Below, piece after piece: positions 59,176 to 64,000 of a stretch of DNA of 64,000 nucleotides (position 1 is its first letter; every line of letters begins with the position of its first letter). This stretch comes from Charina bottae (taxonomy: Eukaryota; Chordata; Lepidosauria; Squamata; Charinaidae). The notes under the pieces were generated by a model. That model was not told where the DNA came from, did no database searches, and saw only the letters and a program-made list of their open reading frames with translations. The DNA is taken from assembly GCA_023362775.1 (NCBI GenBank), contig JALMGJ010000005.1, positions 64,489,463 through 64,553,462 on the forward strand, given 5' to 3'. A program made the position numbers and the translations under genes.

Positions 59176-59650
59176 TGTATTTTTATAAAATTTGTGATCA
59201 GAGTTATGGAAAAACCAAGAGATAAGTTTGTAGTAAAAACGTTGCTTTATTTAAAACAAAAACATAGGAACAAACCTTGAATCTTCTTCTTTAGCCAAAG
59301 CATGGCATGGTTGATTAACATAGCCATTTAGATAGCAGAGAGCAGAATGCAGAGAACAAAAGGACAAAAGGCATTTACATTTTTAAACCTTTACCTGACC
59401 AGCCTCTGAGTGGACAGGATCCACCATGTGACCAAAACACCTAGGCAACAGATTCCCAATATGGGCAAAGCTCTAACAGCTAATTCTGATTGGTCAGAAA
59501 CTCTCAGACTGGCCGGCACCTGGGGGCAATTAGCATTCCTGAGTGGGGGGAGAACATGTGCTCCTGAGCCCAAACAGAAAAAAAGTTTTGAGGCCTGGCT
59601 TTTTAAAAACTCAGCCACATATTCTACAGACATAAAAAATATATACAACA
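59176..59650 (-). mobile_element. Copia 3' LTR (475 bp)
   Basis: On the minus strand the LTR starts TGTTGTATATATTTTTTATG directly after the polypurine tract and ends ...AAAATACA, so it has TG...CA ends. A poly(A) signal AATAAA (complement of 59246-59251) lies in its 3' part. It matches the partial LTR at 63745-64000 at 255 of 256 comparable positions. The only difference I see is AAAGCATGG against AAACCATGG. The flank TCTTT (59171-59175) is the candidate TSD. Confidence 0.92.
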
Positions 59651-59663
59651 CTCCCCTTTTTTT
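59651..59663 (-). promoter_or_regulatory. Copia polypurine tract
   Basis: The minus-strand sequence AAAAAAAGGGGAG abuts the LTR start. It is the purine-rich primer for plus-strand DNA synthesis that LTR elements carry immediately upstream of the 3' LTR. Confidence 0.88.
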
Positions 59664-59667
59664 ATGA

Positions 59668-60893
59668 CTAGAAAGAATATGGAAACAAACCCAGCTTGGT
59701 AATTAACTCACTGTGCCTACTGGCAACTAGAGGCTTGGTTAAGATATCAGCCAACATTAATTTAGTATCACAGTATTTCAAAACAACCTTTTTCTTGGCT
59801 AGAAAATCTTTAACAAGATGAAAACGCACATCAATGTGCTTTGTGCGGTTTCTGGAACTTTCAGATAAAACCAAATGGATACAGGCTTGATTGTCTTCAT
59901 GAATTGTTACAGGCTGGCTTAAAATGACTCCAATGTCTTCCAACAATTGAGTAAACCAAATTACTTCATTGCACAGTTGTGCTAAAGCATAGAATTCGGC
60001 TTCAGCTGTGCTGATGGCTACTACAGTCTGCTTTCTGGAAAACCAAGCAATAGTGGACTTTGCAAATTGAATTACACTTCCAGAAGTAGACTTCCTATCA
60101 CTGAGATCTCCAGCCCAATCTGAATCACACCAGCATTCTAACTTTTCTTCTGTGTCTGTAGCAGACAACCTTAAGCAAAAATCTTTGGTGCCTTGCAAAT
60201 AACGAAACAGCCTTTTTAACCCAGACTTTGCAGCAGATGTGGGATTTTCCACAAACCTGCTCAAAATGGACACACTGTTAGAAATGTCCGGACGGCTGTT
60301 GTTTGCAATGTAAAGAAGACTGCCAATGGCTGATCTGAAACTATCTCCTTCAGATGACTCACCATTCCCCTTCACCCCCTCCTCTTTTAGAAACTCGGGA
60401 AGCATGGGGGAGGAGACAGACTTGCAGTCCTGCATTTTAAAATCCTCCAGCAGCTTCTTAATTTTACTGCTCTGGCTTATGAGAAAACTGCCATCTTTTT
60501 CCCTCTGAATTTCTAATCCTAGGTAATTGTTGACTGCTCCAAGACATTTCAATGTGAAATTGTTTTTCATACAAACCTCAAAGGAATGCTTCTGTTCATC
60601 AGATGAAGTGAGCAGCAACAAATCATCCACATACAAGCACAAGTACATTACACCTTGCTCATCATTTTTTACATACACACAAGGATCAGCAATTCCCTTT
60701 TGAAACCCAAATTTTTGCAAAATATTATCCATTTTAATATTCCAACAACGCGCGGCTTGTTTCAATCCATAGATGGATTTCTGCAATTCACACACAAGAT
60801 GTTTTTCTTTTTCATAACCAGGAGGTTGTTGCATAAACAATTTTTCCTCCAAGTCACCATACAGAAAAGCAGTTTGAATATCATAGTGATAAA
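59668..60893 (-). CDS. Copia pol, C-terminal part: reverse transcriptase and RNase H
   Basis: This frame continues the polyprotein after a frameshift near 60893-60905; the in-frame Met at 60852 is not a real start. Residue numbers count from that Met. RT: Gln-Gln-Pro-Pro-Gly-Tyr at 8-13, SIYGLKQA at 26-33, catalytic Tyr-Val-Asp-Asp at 74-77, and the Gly-x-Leu-x-Tyr-Ile-Ala...Arg-Pro-Asp-Ile motif at 177-190. RNase H: Cys-Asp-Ser-Asp-Trp-Ala-Gly-Asp (242-249), Ser-Thr-Ala-Glu-Ala-Glu-Phe (281-287), His-Glu-Asp-Asn-Gln (318-322), and the Copia-typical Lys-His-Ile-Asp-Val-Arg-Phe-His. The end, Ile-Leu-Thr-Lys-Pro-Leu, is typical, with the stop 5 bp before the polypurine tract. In the cell this enzyme copies the element RNA to DNA inside virus-like particles. 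All catalytic residues seem present. Confidence 0.93.
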
Positions 60894-63632
60894 CAGTTTC
60901 TTCATGGCAGCAACCTTTAAAAGCAACCTGATAGATTCAGCTTTTGTCACTGGAGCAAAAGTTTTGTCATAATCCACATTTTTTCTTTGAGCAAAACCTT
61001 TTGCTACCAACCTTGCTTTGTACTTCTGAATTTTGCCATCAGAATCTTTTTTCAGTTTGAACACACACCTACAACCTAAAACCTTCTGATTGGGAGGCAA
61101 ACTTACTAGTTTCCAAGTTTTATTTTCCTTTAAGGAATCCAACTCTTGCTGCATGGCTTCATGCCAACACTTAGCTATTTCAGCTGGCATTTCTTTAATT
61201 TCTTCCAGAGACTCAGGCTCTGTGTGAATGTGAAAAGCCTTCACAACATCTGCTTGATAACGATCAGGAGGAACTCCCTTATTAATCCTTTCAGACCTGC
61301 GAGGTAGGACAGGACTTACACTCTGTTTCCCACCATTGACCTCAGAAACCTCTGACTTTCCAGACAAGTCAGCTTCTTGATCATTGACTTCACTGGGTGA
61401 TTCCTGCAAATCACCATCAGCAAGACTTTGCTGCTCCCCCATGGATAAATCAACTGAAGAACTAGAGTTTATTTTATCCCAATTCTGCTCAGCAAAAGAA
61501 GCACTTTTACTAATTATCAGTTGATTATCCAGTATGAACCTGTAGCTTCTCTGACTCTGTTCATACCCTACAAAGATTGCTTTCTTTGTTCTGGAAGCCC
61601 CCTTGCGCCTCAGCTGTTTGGGAATGTGGACCCAAGCTGTGCTTCCAAACACCCTGAGGTGGCTTACTTTAGGCTTCACACCATAGAACAAATGAAAAGG
61701 GACATCCTGAATTGCACTGCTAAACAGCCTGTTCTGAACATAACACGCTGTAGTAACAGCTTCTCCCCAATACCTAAAAGGCAAACTAGCATCCTTCAGC
61801 AAACACATCATTGCTTCCTGCAGTGTTCTGCCTTTTCTCTCTGCAACAGAATTCTGTTCAGGAGTGTAAGGGTTAGCTAAAATGTGTTCTATCCCTTTTT
61901 CTAACAAAAAGCTTTTAAATTTTGAGGATAGATACTCTCCACCTCGATCTGATTGCAAAGCAGACACTGGCCTTGGGAATTTTCCATTCGCCCAAGCCAC
62001 AAAAGCCTTAAATTTACCAAAGACCTCATCTTTGTGTTTCAGCAAATAAATGAATGTGTACCTGGAAAAATCATCTATGAAGGTCAAAATGTACCTTGCT
62101 CCCCCAAGACTAGGAGAAAATGGGCCTATTACATCAGAATGAATGATCTCTAGAGGCCTAGAGGTGGACCTATCAGAAAACTTCTTCACAGGAGCCCTTG
62201 TGGTTTTATTCTCCTTGCAAACTGCACAGTCTAGATATTTATCACAAGACTTCAATTTTAAATCAGCAGAATAACTAGGCATTTGAGATATGTACTTAAA
62301 ATTAGCATGAGCAAATCTCCTATGTAATAAATGGATGCACTGGTCGTGCAAGGGCTTATTTTCAAAAACAGCCTTAGCTTTAGCAATTTGCTGCTTTTCA
62401 GCATTTTGTACAATGTACAGAGAATCTTTCTGCAAACATTTTGCAACCATTTTGCCATTCTTTCTAATATCACAACCCTCTTTCTTAAAAGTTATAACAT
62501 AACCTGAGGCTACTAGCTGCCCCACAGACAAGAGATTGCTTTGAAAATTAGGCACAAACAAAACATTTTTAACAGTTTCCCCCAAACATGGAAGATTGAT
62601 CTCACCTTCACCCACGATCTTGGATACAGATCCATCTGCTAAGGAAACTTTTTGTTTGTTAGTTTTAGACAAAGACAGAAAGGAATCTTTATTGTGACAT
62701 ATATGAGAATTGGCCCCACTGTCAAGAACCCACAAATCTTTATTATCAGAGTTCTCAACAACTGTTGCATGAAGAATCTTCTTTCTAGAAGTCTTCTTCT
62801 TTTGAACACAGTCCTTTTGCAGATGAGCAGGGGATCCACAGGTAAAGCATCGCCTGCTGGATAATGCAGAAACTTGAAATTCAGAGCTCTTCTGCTCCCT
62901 CTGCTGGCCACGAGAAGACTTTATTGTAGAAATGGAGGCAGCTTTTTCTTGTCGCTTCTCCCACTCAGCAAGCAGCCGGGTAGACACAAACGATGGATTT
63001 AAATCAGCTTCTGGGATTCCCTCCATGGAGCAAATTAAAGTGTCCCAGGACTCATTCAATGAAGAAAGCATAATGTAGGCTTTCATCAGGGGGGTAAATT
63101 CCATCCCACGTTCCTGAAGTTCCACAAAATAATTCTGAAGCTTGTGGAGATGATCAGGCAAATTTCCATTCTCAGGCAAGTGAGCCTTGTACAGTTTTTT
63201 CGTTAAAATAACCTTGCTGCCTGGACTAGTTTTCACATATAAATCACGCAAATAGTCCCATAAGTCTTTGGAAGTTTCTTTGCCTCTCACGTGAATAAGC
63301 TGATCATCCTGAACAGCCAAAATAATGGAGGCTTTGCATTTTTCATCTTTCCTCAACCAGGCTTGATCTGGATTCTGAGGAATTTGTTCAGAAATTGCAG
63401 ACCATAAATTTTCTCTCCTCAAGAAACTTTCCATTTTCAAAGACCAGTTCAAATAATTAGAATTAGAAAGTCTTTCCAGGAGCATACCTTGAAAATTTGA
63501 AGCTGTAGCAGCAGCAGCCATGGCTCCTTCTCTCCCCTGTTGTAGAAATCCAAAAAACACCACGAGGCTTGCAAACACGAGGCAAAACTCCGCCTCCAAT
63601 GGAAACTTCCTGTAACTGCCGGCAAGTTTCAA
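60762..63632 (-). CDS. Copia gag-protease-integrase polyprotein with RT N-terminus
   Basis: An open frame of 956 codons. The likely start is the Met at codon 38 (63521), since Met-Ala-Ala-Ala then Leu-Leu-x-Arg-Leu-x-x-x-Asn-Tyr is the usual Copia gag opening; the first 37 codons look like leader. Domains (numbered from 63632): gag about 45-250; zinc knuckle C262-C265-H270-C275; aspartic protease Asp-Ser-Gly at 304-306; GAG-pre-integrase HHCC (H437, H442, C469, C472); integrase D500, D562, E598, a D-D-35-E spacing; then the start of RT with Lys-Ala-Arg-Leu-Val-Ala-Lys-Gly. The order protease-integrase-RT defines Ty1/Copia as against Gypsy. The frame leaves the RT sense near codon 910 because of a one-base shift and then ends at 60762 in an out-of-frame tail. 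Antisense open frames are by-products. Confidence 0.94.
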   Translation of the reverse strand: MKLAGSYRKFPLEAEFCLVFASLVVFFGFLQQGREGAMAAAATASNFQGMLLERLSNSNYLNWSLKMESFLRRENLWSAISEQIPQNPDQAWLRKDEKCKASIILAVQDDQLIHVRGKETSKDLWDYLRDLYVKTSPGSKVILTKKLYKAHLPENGNLPDHLHKLQNYFVELQERGMEFTPLMKAYIMLSSLNESWDTLICSMEGIPEADLNPSFVSTRLLAEWEKRQEKAASISTIKSSRGQQREQKSSEFQVSALSSRRCFTCGSPAHLQKDCVQKKKTSRKKILHATVVENSDNKDLWVLDSGANSHICHNKDSFLSLSKTNKQKVSLADGSVSKIVGEGEINLPCLGETVKNVLFVPNFQSNLLSVGQLVASGYVITFKKEGCDIRKNGKMVAKCLQKDSLYIVQNAEKQQIAKAKAVFENKPLHDQCIHLLHRRFAHANFKYISQMPSYSADLKLKSCDKYLDCAVCKENKTTRAPVKKFSDRSTSRPLEIIHSDVIGPFSPSLGGARYILTFIDDFSRYTFIYLLKHKDEVFGKFKAFVAWANGKFPRPVSALQSDRGGEYLSSKFKSFLLEKGIEHILANPYTPEQNSVAERKGRTLQEAMMCLLKDASLPFRYWGEAVTTACYVQNRLFSSAIQDVPFHLFYGVKPKVSHLRVFGSTAWVHIPKQLRRKGASRTKKAIFVGYEQSQRSYRFILDNQLIISKSASFAEQNWDKINSSSSVDLSMGEQQSLADGDLQESPSEVNDQEADLSGKSEVSEVNGGKQSVSPVLPRRSERINKGVPPDRYQADVVKAFHIHTEPESLEEIKEMPAEIAKCWHEAMQQELDSLKENKTWKLVSLPPNQKVLGCRCVFKLKKDSDGKIQKYKARLVAKGFAQRKNVDYDKTFAPVTKAESIRLLLKVAAMKKLFITMIFKLLFCMVTWRKNCLCNNLLVMKKKNILCVNCRNPSMD

Positions 63633-63725
63633 AAAACAAAGGAAGCCTCTCCAAATGCAGACTAAAACAGGTCAGCTTTCTTCTCTCTTATTTCCATAAG
63701 TTTTGTCTCTGATCGCAGAAGCAAT

Positions 63726-63741
63726 TGCTGGGCACAGAACC
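63726..63741 (-). promoter_or_regulatory. Putative primer-binding site, internal initiator-tRNA type
   Basis: Three bases after the 5' LTR end, the plus-strand sequence TGCTGGGCACAGAACC matches TGCTGGGCCCATAACC of the vertebrate initiator tRNA-Met anticodon arm at 14 of 16 positions. Drosophila copia is known to prime from this internal part of the same tRNA (a half-tRNA). I see no match to a tRNA 3' end ending in TGG at this position. The tRNA comparison is from memory. Confidence 0.6.
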
Positions 63742-63744
63742 TTT

Positions 63745-64000
63745 TGTATTTTTATAAAATTTGTGATCAGAGTTATGGAAAAACCAAGAGATAAGTTTGT
63801 AGTAAAAACGTTGCTTTATTTAAAACAAAAACATAGGAACAAACCTTGAATCTTCTTCTTTAGCCAAACCATGGCATGGTTGATTAACATAGCCATTTAG
63901 ATAGCAGAGAGCAGAATGCAGAGAACAAAAGGACAAAAGGCATTTACATTTTTAAACCTTTACCTGACCAGCCTCTGAGTGGACAGGATCCACCATGTGA
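63745..64000 (-). mobile_element. Copia 5' LTR, cut by window end
   Basis: 256 bp of the LTR are visible, identical to 59176-59431 except at one base. The U3 part and outer boundary lie outside the window. It carries the same AATAAA complement about 70 bp inside. Confidence 0.93.

Larger units (their letters stand above)
59176..64000 (-). mobile_element. Ty1/Copia LTR retrotransposon, nearly complete
   Basis: Layout on the minus strand: 5' LTR (from beyond 64000 to 63745), putative primer site (63726-63741), leader of about 220 bp, gag-pol (63521-59668, one frameshift), polypurine tract, 3' LTR (59650-59176). The total would be about 5.0 kb with a full 5' LTR, a normal Copia size. The polyprotein of about 1,310 codons is also normal. 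Copia elements are scarce in vertebrates compared with Gypsy and ERVs. The near-identical LTRs and intact catalytic motifs point to a recent insertion into a BovB LINE. Confidence 0.95.

Noticed and set aside
61521..61880. 119-codon plus-strand open frame
   Set aside because: Antisense shadow of the Copia integrase region.

Overview
This window looks like AT-rich, gene-poor nuclear DNA from a squamate reptile (lizard or snake). I recognise no host protein-coding exon, rRNA or functional tRNA gene. The host assignment rests on the repeat mix: tRNA-headed SINEs of the Sauria type with AGGTAAAGGTAAAGG tails, RTE-BovB LINE fragments, a second tRNA-SINE family with a BovB-like tail, L2-, CR1- and L1-type LINEs, short hAT-like elements, and an autonomous Ty1/Copia LTR retrotransposon. 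The species cannot be fixed from sequence alone.

Layout. Positions 1-5.4 kb are mostly unannotatable, with a 99-bp hAT-like element and an L2 3' end. At 5.5-8.3 kb lies a short LINE-like element on the minus strand with a 19-bp target-site duplication (TSD). A 1.4-kb solo LTR has split its single ORF. From 8.3 to 28 kb there is sparse DNA with microsatellites, three Sauria SINEs, L2 debris including a reverse transcriptase fragment at 17.6-18.1 kb, and an unclassified repeat seen twice. At 28.1-29.6 kb a CR1 fragment is cut by a 650-bp TA-flanked inverted-repeat transposon and by a SINE. A 156-bp hAT element follows at 30.1 kb. At 34.5-39.6 kb is a dense nest: an L2 end, a LINE-like head, a SINE, and a second LINE-like element carrying both a second solo LTR of the 6.4-kb family and an L1 insertion with a 19-bp TSD. 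From 40 to 58 kb there are five SINE or L2 insertions, a BovB fragment inside a MIR-like repeat, and long (GAAA)n/(GA)n tracts.

The most notable region is 58.6-64.0 kb. A BovB fragment hosts a nearly complete Ty1/Copia element on the minus strand: both LTRs (the 5' one cut by the window end), polypurine tract, and a gag-protease-integrase-RT-RNase H reading frame with all catalytic motifs visible. Only one frameshift is seen. The LTRs differ at 1 of 256 comparable positions, so it inserted recently. Its putative primer-binding site resembles the internal, anticodon-arm type of initiator-tRNA priming known from Drosophila copia.

The parts relate as parasites and hosts rather than as a pathway. 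BovB is the plausible source of reverse transcriptase for both SINE families, because they share a 3' motif with it. L1-type machinery plausibly mobilised the short ORF-bearing elements. The LTR and DNA transposons inserted into these in an order that the nesting makes readable.
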